DNA of 64,000 nucleotides from Mesorhizobium sp. 113-3-3 (lineage in GTDB: Bacteria; Pseudomonadota; Alphaproteobacteria; Rhizobiales; Rhizobiaceae), in assembly GCF_016756495.1 (NCBI RefSeq), contig NZ_AP023243.1, forward strand, positions 3,848,501 through 3,912,500, given 5' to 3'. The stretch's first letter is position 1, and the number at the start of each line of letters is the position of its first letter. Of this stretch, positions 17,926 to 27,688 are shown in pieces. A program made the position numbers and the translations under genes. The notes beneath the pieces were generated by a model. The model searched no databases and was not told the DNA's origin. It was given only the letters and a program-made list of their open reading frames with translations.

Positions 17926-17969
17926 ATGCCGGTCTCCATATCGGAAGCGCAAGCTAAACTGGCCTGCGG

Positions 17970-20036
17970 CTAGATATCCAGCACTTCCGTCTCGGCGAAT
18001 TCGGCACGTTCCTGGATGAAGCGGAAGCGGGCTTCCGGCTTGGTGCCCATCAACTCATCGACCCTGTCCTTGGTGGCCGAATCTATTTCGTTCACATCGA
18101 CCCGCAGAAGCGTGCGCTTCCTCGGATCCATGGTGGTCTCCTTGAGCTGCGAGGCCATCATCTCGCCCAGGCCCTTGAAGCGGCCAAGCTCGACCTTGCC
18201 GCGCCCGGTGAATTCGGTGCGCAGCAGCTCGTCCTTGTGCGCGTCGTCGCGGGCGTAGGCGACCTTGCCGCCTTGCCGGATCGAGTAAAGCGGCGGCACC
18301 GCCAGATAGAGGTGACCGCCGCGCACCAGCGCCGGCATCTCCTGGTAGAAGAAGGTGATCAGCAGCGAGGCGATGTGGGCGCCGTCGACGTCGGCGTCGG
18401 TCATGATGATCACGCGGTCGTAGCGCAAATCCTCGTCGCGGTACTTTGAGCGCGTGCCGCAGCCGAGCGCCTGGATCAGATCCGATATCTGCTGGTTGGC
18501 GGCCAGCTTGTCGTTGCCGGCGCTGGCGACGTTGAGGATTTTTCCGCGCAATGGCAGTACTGCCTGGCTGGCACGATCGCGTGCCTGCTTGGCCGAGCCG
18601 CCGGCGGAGTCACCTTCGACGATGAACAGTTCGGCACCGGCCGCCGCGTTCTGTGTGCAGTCGGCGAGCTTGCCCGGCAGGCGCAATTTGCGCACCGCGC
18701 TCTTGCGCGACACTTCCTTTTCCTGGCGCCGGCGCACCCGCTCGTCGGCGCGCGCGATCACCCATTCCAGCAGTTTCGAGGCTTCCTGCGGATTGTCGGC
18801 CAGCCAATGGTCGAACGGATCGCGGATCGCGGTCTCGACGATGCGGATTGCCTCGATCGTCGCCAGCCTGTCCTTGGTCTGGCCGACGAATTCGGGCTCG
18901 CGGATGAACACCGACAGCATGCCGGCCGCCGAGATCATGACGTCTTCGGAGGTGACGATCGAGGCGCGCTTGTTGCCGACCAGATCGGCATAGGCGCGCA
19001 AGCCGCGCGTCAGCACGTTGCGGAAGCCGGCCTCGTGGGTGCCGCCTTCGCCGGTCGGGATGGTGTTGCAGTAGGAATTGATGAAGCCGTCGCCGCCGAA
19101 CCAGGTCACCGCCCATTCGAGCGAGCCATGGCCGCCTTGCTTTTCGCTTTTCCCCGCGAAGATTTCGCGTGTCACCTGGAAGTCGTCGCCGAGCGACGCC
19201 TTGAGATAATCCTTCAGGCCGCCTGGGAAATGGAACTCCGCCTTGGCCGGCGTCTGGTCCTTTTCCTTGATCAGCGAGGGATCGCAGGTCCAGCGGATTT
19301 CGACGCCGCCGAACAGGTAGGCTTTCGAGCGCGTCATGCGGTAGAGCCGCGCCGGTTCGAAGGCCGCGCCCTTGCCGAAGATCTGCTCGTCGGGATGGAA
19401 GCGGATTTTCGTTCCGCGCCGGTTGTGGACCTCGCCGAGCTGCTCAAGGCCGCTTACCGGAATGCCGCGCGAAAAGCGCTGGCGGTAAAGCTGGCGGCCA
19501 CGCGCGACCTCGACCTCGAGATGGTCCGACAGCGCGTTGACCACGGAAACGCCGACGCCGTGCAAGCCGCCCGAGGTTTCATAGACCTTGGAGTCGAATT
19601 TGCCGCCCGAATGCAGCGTCGTCATGATGACTTCGAGCGCCGGCTTCTTGAATTTCGGATGCGGATCGACCGGGATGCCGCGGCCATTGTCGGTAACGGT
19701 CAGAAACCCGTCGGCCGACAGTTCGACATCGATGAAGGTGGCATGGCCGGCAACCGCCTCGTCCATCGAATTGTCGATGACCTCGGCGAACAGATGGTGC
19801 ATCGCCTTGTCGTCGGTGCCGCCAATATACATGCCTGGCCGGCGGCGCACCGGCTCCAGGCCTTCCAGCACCTCGATGTCGGCGGCGCTATAGCCTTCGC
19901 TGCCATCCTTGGTCGCCGCAGGACGCTTGGCTGCGGCCTGCACCAGCGGGTCGGCCGGGCGCGCGGGTGTGCGAACAGGCTGCGGCTGCTTGTCCATATT
20001 GCCGAAGAGATCGTTGTTGTCGTCCATGCCTGCCAT
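17970..20036 (-). CDS. parE: DNA topoisomerase IV subunit B
   Basis: ParE is the ATPase subunit of the decatenating type II topoisomerase. The 688-residue protein has a GHKL ATPase ([39 protein letters not shown]), the transducer domain, and the Toprim domain with [15 protein letters not shown] and DADVDGAHI for Mg2+. The C-terminal motif [15 protein letters not shown] is diagnostic. The first ~50 residues are a low-complexity leader rich in Pro and Ala, usual in rhizobial ParE. Start at 20036 (MAGMDDNND) or the second ATG at 20027. The parC gene is not in the window. It is divergent from the Tad locus. Confidence 0.96.
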   Translation of the reverse strand: MAGMDDNNDLFGNMDKQPQPVRTPARPADPLVQAAAKRPAATKDGSEGYSAADIEVLEGLEPVRRRPGMYIGGTDDKAMHHLFAEVIDNSMDEAVAGHATFIDVELSADGFLTVTDNGRGIPVDPHPKFKKPALEVIMTTLHSGGKFDSKVYETSGGLHGVGVSVVNALSDHLEVEVARGRQLYRQRFSRGIPVSGLEQLGEVHNRRGTKIRFHPDEQIFGKGAAFEPARLYRMTRSKAYLFGGVEIRWTCDPSLIKEKDQTPAKAEFHFPGGLKDYLKASLGDDFQVTREIFAGKSEKQGGHGSLEWAVTWFGGDGFINSYCNTIPTGEGGTHEAGFRNVLTRGLRAYADLVGNKRASIVTSEDVMISAAGMLSVFIREPEFVGQTKDRLATIEAIRIVETAIRDPFDHWLADNPQEASKLLEWVIARADERVRRRQEKEVSRKSAVRKLRLPGKLADCTQNAAAGAELFIVEGDSAGGSAKQARDRASQAVLPLRGKILNVASAGNDKLAANQQISDLIQALGCGTRSKYRDEDLRYDRVIIMTDADVDGAHIASLLITFFYQEMPALVRGGHLYLAVPPLYSIRQGGKVAYARDDAHKDELLRTEFTGRGKVELGRFKGLGEMMASQLKETTMDPRKRTLLRVDVNEIDSATKDRVDELMGTKPEARFRFIQERAEFAETEVLDI

Positions 20037-20265
20037 CGGGTCCGATGCTGCGAATCACCCGTCGATACTGCCACGCTTTGCGGCGCCAAGCGACGGAGGT
20101 TCCTGTTACGTTCGGGGATTTGACCCGTCTTATCCTAAAACCATTCGATAACCAAGCGGGCGGAAATAGGTCGAATGCGCCCGTTAGACATTCCTGATTC
20201 TTTAACAAAGCGGACTAGCGTGAGCCCAACATAACAAGAAACGACGGGCACCAGGGGTTTTCGGC

Positions 20266-21192
20266 GTGAGGGGCAAGGCCATAACGATGATCGGTATCGC
20301 CGCCGTTTTCGGCGCGATCTCGATCTTTGCCGCGGATTTCTGGGTCAAGAGCCAGGCCAAGGCCGATGCCGAGGAGAAGACGGCGTCGATCGCCGCTCCG
20401 GCACCGCCCAGGATCGAGTTCAAGACCATCGTGGTTGCGAACGCGCCGTTGCGCTACGGCATGGAGCTCGACCGCACGAAGCTGATCGAAATCCCCTGGC
20501 CGGAGGATTCCTTGCCGCAAGGCGCCTTTGCCACCATCGATGGATTGCTCGGCGAGGGCAATCGCATCGTGCTCTCGCCGATCGAGGTCAACGAACCGGT
20601 GCTGCTGACCAAGCTGTCGGGGCCGAACGGCCGCGCGACGCTCTCCAACATGCTGACGCCCGGAATGCGGGCCGTGACCATCCGCACCGACGAGATCGCC
20701 GGTGTCGGCGGCTTTGTCACGCCGGGCGACCGCGTCGATGTGGTGCTGACGCGCGATGCCGGCGAGATCCAGGAAGTCGCCAAGAACGCGCAAGGCGCGG
20801 CCGGCTCGACCATCACCTCCGAGATCGTCGTTGCCGACGCCAAGGTGCTGAGCGTCGGCCAGGGCGCCGACGAGCGCCAGACGACGCCGCAGATCACCAA
20901 TTCCGTGACCATCGAAGTGACGACCGAAGGCGCGCAGAAAGTGGCGCTCGCCCGTACCGTCGGTACGCTGTCGCTGTCACTGCGCTCCGCCAGCGAAGGC
21001 GGTGACGGCAAGAACGGCGTCACCACCATCTCTTCCTTTGGCGGATCGGTGGCGGCCAAGGCTCAGGCCGCGGCAGGCTCGCTGTTCGATGCGATGACCA
21101 AGGAGCCGGAGAAGCCAAAATTCAAGACGATCATCGTGACGCGCGGCACGAAGGCCGAGGAATATCAGGTTCCTGCGCGAGACCAAAAGTAA
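20266..21192 (+). CDS. cpaB: Flp/Tad pilus assembly protein CpaB (RcpC)
   Basis: CpaB/RcpC is a periplasmic protein that works with the CpaC secretin in the Tad pilus machine. The 308-residue protein has an N-terminal membrane anchor (MIGIAAVFGAISIFAADFWV), a SAF-like domain (IVVANAPLRYGMELDRTKLI), and an RcpC beta domain (GMRAVTIRTDEIAGVGGFVT, PGDRVDVVLTRD). The start is a GTG at 20266 with CAGGGG upstream; an ATG at 20287 is a credible alternative. It is the first gene of the run cpaB-cpaC-lipoprotein-cpaE-cpaF-tadB-tadC with tight spacing. Unlike typical rhizobial loci, no flp pilin or cpaA prepilin peptidase precedes it; the 229-base gap to parE has none. Confidence 0.93.
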   Translation: MRGKAITMIGIAAVFGAISIFAADFWVKSQAKADAEEKTASIAAPAPPRIEFKTIVVANAPLRYGMELDRTKLIEIPWPEDSLPQGAFATIDGLLGEGNRIVLSPIEVNEPVLLTKLSGPNGRATLSNMLTPGMRAVTIRTDEIAGVGGFVTPGDRVDVVLTRDAGEIQEVAKNAQGAAGSTITSEIVVADAKVLSVGQGADERQTTPQITNSVTIEVTTEGAQKVALARTVGTLSLSLRSASEGGDGKNGVTTISSFGGSVAAKAQAAAGSLFDAMTKEPEKPKFKTIIVTRGTKAEEYQVPARDQK

Positions 21193-21216
21193 AGGCCGGT
21201 GGGGACCGGACGGGAC

Positions 21217-22668
21217 ATGGCAATGGTGATGCGTACCCTATTTCGAGTGACGGGCCGGTTGCGCTTCGGGTGCACGCTGGCTATGGCGGTTGCGCTGGCT
21301 GCGAGCGGGACGCTCGCTCTGCCCGGCACGGCCAAGGCCGACAATGAAATCGTCTATGTCTCGGCGACCAAGAATGCGTCGATCAAGGTCGCCAAGGGCA
21401 AACCCAAGACGATCGTGACGAGTGCCGCCTTCTACCAGATCGTCATCGGCGATCCCGAGATCGCCAACGTCAATCCGCTGACCGACAAATCCTTCTACGT
21501 GCTCGGCAACAATCTCGGCACCACCGGCATTGCGCTGTTCGACGAGAAGAAGCAACTCGTCGGCACCGTCGACATCGAGGTGACGCTCGATACGGATCAA
21601 CTGGCCAGCACCATCCGCGCCAGCGTGCCGGACGCCAAGATCAAGGTCGGTTCAGCCAATGGGCGTGTCGTGCTGTCGGGCGAGGCGGATGATGCGGTCG
21701 CCGCCGAAAAGGCAAACAAGATTGCCAGCCGTTTTTCCGGCAATGAGGAGGTTATCAATTCGGTCAACATCTCGTCGTCGCAGCAGGTTCAGCTCAATGT
21801 CCGCTTCGTCGAGATCAACCGTCAGGCAGGGCAGGACCTGGGCGCCAAATACAGCGCCAATTTCGCCTATGGCCTCGGCGGGCGCGATGTCTCCATAGAT
21901 CCGGGAACCGTGCCGACGGCCGGCACCGGCGAAATCATCGGCCGTCTGCTGTCGAACGGCGTGTCGATCGATATCGCCATCAAGGCGCTGGAAGAGCGCG
22001 GCCTTGCCCGACGGCTGGCGGAACCGAACCTTATTGCCCGCTCCGGTGAGACAGCGAGCTTCCTCGCCGGCGGCGAATTCCCGATCCCGGTCTCGGAAGA
22101 CAATGGCAAGATCTCTGTCAGCTACAAGAAATACGGCGTCAGCCTGGACTTCACGCCGACCGTGCTCAAGGACGGGCTGGTCAGCCTCGACATCGCGCCG
22201 GAAGTCTCTTCGATCGACGCGTCGGCCTCCTACAATATCGGCAGCATTTCGGTGCCGGGCTTCATCGTGCGCCGCGCCAAGACGTCGGTCGACCTGAAGA
22301 ACGGCCAGAGCTTCATGATCGCCGGCCTGCTGCAGTCGCAGAACGACATCACCACGTCGCGCATTCCCGGTCTCGGCAAGATGCCGGTGCTCGGGGCGCT
22401 GTTCTCGTCGAAATCCTACCAGCGGCGCGAGACCGACCTCGTCATCATCGTCACGCCCTACCTGGTCAAGCCGGTCGATCCGTCGAAGAAGATGGCCGAA
22501 CCGACCGATGGCACGCAGCCGGCCAGCAATGTCGACTATTTCCTCAACAACACCGAGGAAGTGAAGGCGTCTGACGGCGGTCGCGCGCTGGCGCTGGCCG
22601 ATGGCAATGCCGCACGGACCGCTCCCGCCACCACGGTCGGGCACTTCCTCGACCTGCCGAAGGACTGA
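21217..22668 (+). CDS. cpaC: Flp/Tad pilus secretin CpaC (RcpA)
   Basis: CpaC forms the outer-membrane secretin ring of the Tad pilus. The 483-residue protein has a signal peptide (hydrophobic core TLAMAVALAASGTLAL), an N-terminal pilus-secretin (BON-like) region (VVLSGEADDAVAAEKANKIA), and the secretin domain (VQLNVRFVEINRQAGQDLGA; then LARRLAEPNLIARSGETASF; then SRIPGLGKMPVLGALFSSKS; then ETDLVIIVTPYLVKP). I use the ATG at 21217; a GTG at 21199 is in frame. It lies 24 bases after cpaB. Confidence 0.95.
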   Translation: MAMVMRTLFRVTGRLRFGCTLAMAVALAASGTLALPGTAKADNEIVYVSATKNASIKVAKGKPKTIVTSAAFYQIVIGDPEIANVNPLTDKSFYVLGNNLGTTGIALFDEKKQLVGTVDIEVTLDTDQLASTIRASVPDAKIKVGSANGRVVLSGEADDAVAAEKANKIASRFSGNEEVINSVNISSSQQVQLNVRFVEINRQAGQDLGAKYSANFAYGLGGRDVSIDPGTVPTAGTGEIIGRLLSNGVSIDIAIKALEERGLARRLAEPNLIARSGETASFLAGGEFPIPVSEDNGKISVSYKKYGVSLDFTPTVLKDGLVSLDIAPEVSSIDASASYNIGSISVPGFIVRRAKTSVDLKNGQSFMIAGLLQSQNDITTSRIPGLGKMPVLGALFSSKSYQRRETDLVIIVTPYLVKPVDPSKKMAEPTDGTQPASNVDYFLNNTEEVKASDGGRALALADGNAARTAPATTVGHFLDLPKD

Positions 22669-22672
22669 AGCC

Positions 22673-22942
22673 ATGCGTGTGGCCTTGAGATCGAGCGTCG
22701 CCTTGCTTCTTGCCGGTCTGGCCGGCGGCTGCACCAGCGATGATTACATACGCAGCGAAGGGGTGACGCCGGGCTCCGGCGAAGCCCAGGCCGCCAACAC
22801 CGTCATGCAGATGGTCGATCCCTGGAAATACGGCGTTCAGAACACAAGGCTTCTCGTGCCTGCCAAGCGCGGCGACGCCGTGCCGGTCACGCCGGATCAG
22901 GCCGCCGCTTCGAAGGCATCGCAGACGACCACGGGCAACTGA
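22673..22942 (+). CDS. small Tad-locus lipoprotein in the cpaD position
   Basis: This 89-residue protein starts MRVALRSSVALLLAGLAGGC with a lipobox-like LAGGC, so it is a predicted outer- or inner-membrane lipoprotein. Start codon has AAGGA 8 bases upstream and follows the cpaC stop by 4 bases. CpaD proteins (about 200-220 residues) normally occupy this slot between cpaC and cpaE, but I see no CpaD features; the mature part (DDYIRSEGVTPGSGEAQAAN, then TVMQMVDPWKYGVQN) looks like a distinct rhizobial family. It may substitute for CpaD as a pilotin-like partner of the secretin. Position and lipobox are seen; the role is inferred. Confidence 0.75.
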   Translation: MRVALRSSVALLLAGLAGGCTSDDYIRSEGVTPGSGEAQAANTVMQMVDPWKYGVQNTRLLVPAKRGDAVPVTPDQAAASKASQTTTGN

Positions 22943-22977
22943 CCCCAAAGGGCGATCGAGCCCACAGGCTGACAAAA

Positions 22978-24192
22978 ATGGCAAACGGCATCAAGACCAA
23001 GAAGATCCTGCTCGTATCGACGGACAGGACCTTCGTGCAGGACACACGGACCGCATTCGCCGCCTCCGAGATCATCCAGCTCTCGACGGTGGAAAAGAAT
23101 GTCACCGAACTGCGCGGCGAGGTCCAGGAGGCGGAGTTCGGCGCCATCATCGTCGACATGGACGCGGCGAGACTGGAGGAGGTCGAGTCGCTGCAGCGCA
23201 TCATGCGTCGGCTGGAGGGCAAGGCGCCGGTGGTCGTGGTCACCCAGGAGTTCAATGCCGCCGCCGTGCGCATCCTGGTGCAGCTCAAGGTCGCGGACTT
23301 CCTGGTCAAGCCGATCACCACGGCCGATCTGGTGCGCTCGGTTGTGCGGGCCCTGCAAGGGCCGGGGCGCGAGGAAAACACCGAGTCGCAAATCTACACC
23401 TTCATGCCGGCCGCCGGCGGCGTCGGCACCACGACACTGGCGCTGCAGACCGCGTTCCAGCTGCATCACTCGGTGACGCGCGGCGCCTCGACCTGCGTGG
23501 TCGACCTCAATTTCCAGCAGGGCGCCTGCGCCGAATATCTCGACCTCGAACCGCGTTTCGACATCACCGAGATCGAGAACCAGCCCGAACGCCTCGACCG
23601 GCAGCTGCTCGACGTGATGCTGTCCAAGCATGCCAGCGGACTTTGCGTGCTGGCGGCGCCGACGCATCCGGCGGAGATGCGCTCGTTCAAGACCGATGTC
23701 GTGGTGCGAATGCTGGACCTCGTCTCGGCCTATTTCGACAATGTCGTCATCGACATGCCGCGCACCTGGTTTCCCTGGACGGAGACCGTGCTGCTGGGCT
23801 CCAACAAGCTCTATATCGTGGCCGAAATGACGGTGCCGTGCCTGCGCCATACGCAAAGGCTGATCCAGGCGGTCTACGAGACCGCCGGCAAGGAGGTGAA
23901 GCCGAATGTCATCGTCAACCGGTTCGAGCAGAAGATGTTCGACAACGGCATCAAGCAGGCGGACGTCCAGGAGATCCTTGGCGAGCATTTCGTCGGCGGC
24001 ATTGCCAACAACTACCGGCTGGTGCGCGAGGCGGTCGATCGCGGCGTGCCGCTGCACGAGATCGATCCCAATGCCAACGTCGTCAATGATCTGAAGAAGA
24101 TCATCCTGCCGGAGGAGGCCGTTGCGACCGGAGCCAAATCGAAGTCGCTGTTCGGCCTCGGCAAAAGCTTCTTGACGAGGAAGGCCGGATGA
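22978..24192 (+). CDS. cpaE: Tad pilus assembly protein CpaE (receiver-like plus MinD-like domains)
   Basis: CpaE-type proteins couple an atypical receiver domain (about residues 10-125, with VDMDAARLEEVESLQRIMRR) to a MinD/ParA-like P-loop domain, and help localise or assemble the pilus. The P-loop is AAGGVGTTTLALQ near residue 145: glycines are kept but the signature and Walker A lysines of active MinD proteins are absent, so ATP hydrolysis is doubtful. 404 residues. Its stop overlaps the cpaF start by ATGA (24189-24192), indicating coupled translation. Confidence 0.93.
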   Translation: MANGIKTKKILLVSTDRTFVQDTRTAFAASEIIQLSTVEKNVTELRGEVQEAEFGAIIVDMDAARLEEVESLQRIMRRLEGKAPVVVVTQEFNAAAVRILVQLKVADFLVKPITTADLVRSVVRALQGPGREENTESQIYTFMPAAGGVGTTTLALQTAFQLHHSVTRGASTCVVDLNFQQGACAEYLDLEPRFDITEIENQPERLDRQLLDVMLSKHASGLCVLAAPTHPAEMRSFKTDVVVRMLDLVSAYFDNVVIDMPRTWFPWTETVLLGSNKLYIVAEMTVPCLRHTQRLIQAVYETAGKEVKPNVIVNRFEQKMFDNGIKQADVQEILGEHFVGGIANNYRLVREAVDRGVPLHEIDPNANVVNDLKKIILPEEAVATGAKSKSLFGLGKSFLTRKAG

Positions 24193-25610
24193 CCAGCCGT
24201 TTTTCCACCCTGCAGAACCGCGACGCGCGTCCGCAGCGTCCGGCAGACTCTGCGCCGGTCGCGCATCATGCGGTCGTCATCCCAACGAGCCGGAAGGCTT
24301 TGCCGGCAAAGCCTGATGTCGCGCCGGCAAAGAGCGCCAACAAGGTGCTCGATGCGCGCGTGCGCATTCACCGCATGCTGCTCGAAGAAATCAACCTGGT
24401 GGCGCTGGAGCGTTTGCCCAAGGAGGAAATGCGCCGGCAGGTGCATGATTTCGTTTCGGAAAAAACCCGCCAGGAGCGGATGGCGATCAACACCGTCGAA
24501 CTCGAAGCGCTGGTCGACGATATCGTCGACGAGATGGTCGGTCTTGGCCCGCTCGAGCCGCTGCTCAAGGATCCGGACATCAACGACATCCTGATCAACG
24601 GCCACCAGAACTGCTTCATCGAAAAGAAGGGCAAGCTGCAGCAGGTCCATATCCCGTTCAAGGATGAGGCGCATCTGCTTAGAATCATTAATAAAATCGT
24701 CGCCGCGGTTGGCCGCCGCGTCGACGAATCGCAACCGATGGTCGATGCCCGCATGCTGGATGGCTCGCGCTTCAACGCGGCCATCCGCCCTGTCGGCGTC
24801 GACGGGCCGCTGGTGTCGATCCGCAAATTCTCCAAGAACAAGCTCGGTCTGCACAAGCTGGTCGAATTCGGCGCCATCACCCAGAACATGGCCGAAGTGC
24901 TGGCGGCGGCGGTGCACGCCCGCAAGACGACGATCATTTCGGGCGGCACCGGCACCGGCAAGACGACGATGCTCAACGCGCTGTCGGCCTTCATTCCCGA
25001 GGACGAGCGGCTGATCACCATCGAGGACGCGGCCGAACTTCAGCTGCAGCAGCCGCATGTCGCGCGCATGGAAACGCGCCCCGCCAACATCGAGGGGCAT
25101 GGCGAACTGAAGCAACGCGACCTCGTCAAGAACGCGCTGCGCATGCGTCCCGACCGCGTCATCCTCGGCGAGTGCCGCGGCGAGGAGGCCTTCGACATGC
25201 TGCAGGCGATGAACACCGGCCATGAAGGGTCGATGGCGACCATCCACGCCAACACGCCGCGCGACGCCATTTCGCGCCTCGAACAGATGCTGGGCATGAC
25301 CGGGATGCCGATGACTGTGCAGTCGATCCGCAGCCAGATCGCCAGCGCCATCGACATCATCGTCCAGCTGACCCGGCTTTCCGACGGCAAGCGCAAGGTG
25401 ACGAGCGTCGCAGAGGTAACCGGCATGGAAGGCGACGTCATCCAGATGCAGGAGATCTTCCGCTTCGTGCGCACCGGCATGGATGCCGATGGCGGCATTC
25501 TCGGCTATTACGAGGCGACGGGCATCCGGCCGCGCTTCCTGGAGGATCTGCGCGCCATGGGCATCGACTTTCCCGGACGCTATTTCGAACCCGGCCGGCC
25601 GCAGGAGTAA
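24189..25610 (+). CDS. cpaF: Tad secretion ATPase CpaF (TadA)
   Basis: CpaF is the hexameric secretion ATPase of the Tad system, of the GspE/VirB11 superfamily. The 473-residue protein has the N-terminal all-helical region and the ATPase core with Walker [13 protein letters not shown], an aspartate box ([11 protein letters not shown]), Walker B ([20 protein letters not shown]) and the His box ([12 protein letters not shown]). All catalytic residues seem intact, in contrast with the adjacent cpaE. Overlaps cpaE by four bases. Confidence 0.97.
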   Translation: MTSRFSTLQNRDARPQRPADSAPVAHHAVVIPTSRKALPAKPDVAPAKSANKVLDARVRIHRMLLEEINLVALERLPKEEMRRQVHDFVSEKTRQERMAINTVELEALVDDIVDEMVGLGPLEPLLKDPDINDILINGHQNCFIEKKGKLQQVHIPFKDEAHLLRIINKIVAAVGRRVDESQPMVDARMLDGSRFNAAIRPVGVDGPLVSIRKFSKNKLGLHKLVEFGAITQNMAEVLAAAVHARKTTIISGGTGTGKTTMLNALSAFIPEDERLITIEDAAELQLQQPHVARMETRPANIEGHGELKQRDLVKNALRMRPDRVILGECRGEEAFDMLQAMNTGHEGSMATIHANTPRDAISRLEQMLGMTGMPMTVQSIRSQIASAIDIIVQLTRLSDGKRKVTSVAEVTGMEGDVIQMQEIFRFVRTGMDADGGILGYYEATGIRPRFLEDLRAMGIDFPGRYFEPGRPQE

Positions 25611-25615
25611 GCCAG

Positions 25616-26581
25616 GTGTTCGACGGGCTGAGCGCGATCTATGTCGTCTATGCGGGGGCAGCGCTCACCGGCATCATGATCGCCGAGGCCTGTTATCTCC
25701 TCTATGCCGGCCGCAGCGACAAGCGCACCGCCATCAACCGGCGCATGAAGCTGCAGGAAAACAAGATCAGCCAGGAGCAGGTGCTGATCCAGCTGCGCAA
25801 GGAGCGCGGCCTCGACGCCGGCACCTCGCTGTTCTCGCCGGACCGGTTCCGCGCGCTGCGCACGCAATCGGGCATGATCATGCCGCTGTCGAAATTCCTG
25901 ATGATCACCTCGGGCGTGGCGATGGCCATGACCCTGGTCGCCATCTGGTATGGCTTGCCGCTGCTTATGGGGCTTCTGCTGTTCGTCGTGCTGCTGCCGC
26001 TGGTGCCGGTCATGGTGATGCGTTCCATGCGCAAGCGCCGGCTCAAGCGCTTCGGCATGCAGCTGCCCGAGGCGCTCGAACTGATCACGCGCGGCCTCAA
26101 GGCCGGTCACCCCGTGCCGGTGGCCATCGCCATGGTGTCGCGCGAAATGCCCGATCCGATCGGCACCGAGTTCGGCGTCATCGCCGATGAGGTGACCTAT
26201 GGTTCCGATCTGGTCTCGGCGTTGAATTCGCTGTTCGACAGGGTCGGTCACGAGGATCTGCCGTTGTTCATTACTGCCGTCTCCATCCAGTCCAGTTCGG
26301 GCGGCAATCTGCGCGAGATCCTCGACGGGCTGGCGTTGACGATCCGCGAGCGCGGCAAGCTGCGCCGCAAGGTGCGCGCCATCTCCACCGAAGGCCGCAT
26401 GTCGGCCTACATCCTGACGGCGATACCGGCGCTGTTGTTCGCCGGTATCATGGCGCTGATGCCGGGCTTCTACCGCGATGTCTGGGACGAGCCGAAAACC
26501 TGGTACCTGATCGGCGGCTCGGTGACCTGGCTGATGCTGGGCAATCTGATGATGTTCAAAATGTCGAATTTCAGGTTCTGA
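25616..26581 (+). CDS. tadB: Tad inner-membrane platform protein TadB
   Basis: TadB is one of the two T2SF-family integral membrane proteins that form the pilus assembly platform. The 321-residue protein has an N-terminal TM (YVVYAGAALTGIMIAEACYL), a TM pair around residues 90-140, the T2SF domain (MQLPEALELITRGLKAGHPV), and a C-terminal TM pair. The start is GTG at 25616 with AGGAG about 10 bases upstream, 5 bases after the cpaF stop. The next gene starts one base after its stop. Confidence 0.93.
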   Translation: MFDGLSAIYVVYAGAALTGIMIAEACYLLYAGRSDKRTAINRRMKLQENKISQEQVLIQLRKERGLDAGTSLFSPDRFRALRTQSGMIMPLSKFLMITSGVAMAMTLVAIWYGLPLLMGLLLFVVLLPLVPVMVMRSMRKRRLKRFGMQLPEALELITRGLKAGHPVPVAIAMVSREMPDPIGTEFGVIADEVTYGSDLVSALNSLFDRVGHEDLPLFITAVSIQSSSGGNLREILDGLALTIRERGKLRRKVRAISTEGRMSAYILTAIPALLFAGIMALMPGFYRDVWDEPKTWYLIGGSVTWLMLGNLMMFKMSNFRF

Positions 26582-26582
26582 C

Positions 26583-27548
26583 ATGCAGGGCTTCATCGAG
26601 TTCCTCGCTTCGCTTGCGCCGACCTCGCTGACGCCGGTGGCGATCCTGCTTTTGGCCTTGGGCAGCGGCGCGGTGGCCTGGCCGATGGTGGCGGCGAAGG
26701 GCGACCGCAATGACGTGAAGCGCCGGCTCAAGGTCGACCATGGCGCCGTGGCCGCGAGGCCGGAGCCGCTGCAGAAGAAGAACGCCGATGTCGTGCGCGA
26801 AAAAGCAGTGAAGCGGGCGCAGGAATTCTATGCCAAGAGCGATCCGGAAAATGTCGCCCGGTTGCGCATGAAGCTGATCCAGGCCGGGTACATGGAGCCG
26901 CGCGCCGTCGGCACGTTCTTCATCATACGCTTCTCGGCGCTGCTCGGCACCGCGATCGGCGCCTTTGTCCTCAACCAGTGGCTGGCCAGCCCCGAAGCGA
27001 CGATGACCAGCCGGTGGGCATTCGTCATCCTGTCGGGCGTGGCCGGCTATTTCCTGCCCGGTCTGGTGCTGACCCAGCAGGTGCGGGAGAAGATGCGCGA
27101 GTATCGCAACGGCTTTCCCGACTTCATGGATCTGATGATCGTCTGCTCGGATGCCGGCATGAGCATGGAGGCCGGCATCGAGCGCGTCTCGAAGGAACTC
27201 GCCAAGACCTATCCTGCGCTCAGCCAGAATTTGCAGCTGGTGTCACTTGAACTGAGGGCCGGACGCAGCCTCGATGACGCGCTGAAGGCACTCGCCGACC
27301 GCCTCAGCCTGGATGAGGTGCGCTCGTTCGCGACGCTCTTGCAGCAGTCGAAGGAACTCGGTACCAGCCTGTCCGGCGCGCTGCGCGTCTTCTCCGACGA
27401 AATGCGCCACAAGCGCATGTCGCTGGCCGAGGAAAAGGCGCACGCCTTGCCGGCCAAGATGTCGATACCGGTGACAGTGTGCATCCTGCCGGTGGTGCTG
27501 ATGATCGCGATCATACCGATCATCGTCAAGATGACGGGCAGCCATTAG
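26583..27548 (+). CDS. tadC: Tad inner-membrane platform protein TadC
   Basis: TadC is the partner T2SF-family platform protein of TadB. 321 residues: N-terminal TM (LTPVAILLLALGSGAVAWPM), central TMs (SALLGTAIGAFVLNQWL), a T2SF domain (FPDFMDLMIVCSDAGMSMEA), and a C-terminal TM (VCILPVVLMIAIIPIIVKMT). It starts with ATG one base after the tadB stop codon. The closely packed block from cpaB ends here. Confidence 0.93.
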   Translation: MQGFIEFLASLAPTSLTPVAILLLALGSGAVAWPMVAAKGDRNDVKRRLKVDHGAVAARPEPLQKKNADVVREKAVKRAQEFYAKSDPENVARLRMKLIQAGYMEPRAVGTFFIIRFSALLGTAIGAFVLNQWLASPEATMTSRWAFVILSGVAGYFLPGLVLTQQVREKMREYRNGFPDFMDLMIVCSDAGMSMEAGIERVSKELAKTYPALSQNLQLVSLELRAGRSLDDALKALADRLSLDEVRSFATLLQQSKELGTSLSGALRVFSDEMRHKRMSLAEEKAHALPAKMSIPVTVCILPVVLMIAIIPIIVKMTGSH

Positions 27549-27636
27549 AACTACGGTTGCGGGCTGCGAACGCTGGCAATTCAGACAGCGTCGGGATCTG
27601 CAAACTCAGCAATGAGAGTCGACAAATCCAGAGCAG

Positions 27637-27652
27637 TGACGGACAACCGTCA
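27637..27652 (+). terminator. possible weak hairpin terminator after tadC
   Basis: TGACGG-ACAA-CCGTCA is a perfect 6-bp stem with a 4-base loop, 88 bases after the tadC stop and followed by TTCTGCC. It could end the cpaB-tadC transcript. No U-tract, so support is limited. Confidence 0.3.
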
Positions 27653-27688
27653 TTCTGCCTAAACGCGGCCCCGCGACGTGAGAACCCC

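Noticed and set aside
16273..17973. 566-codon plus-strand open frame antisense to the FUSC gene
   Set aside because: It is a composition artefact with no hydrophobic or domain pattern, while the minus-strand FUSC protein is coherent.
20037..20265. Possible flp pilin gene between parE and cpaB
   Set aside because: I read this gap in all frames and found no short ORF with a prepilin-like cleavage site and hydrophobic helix.
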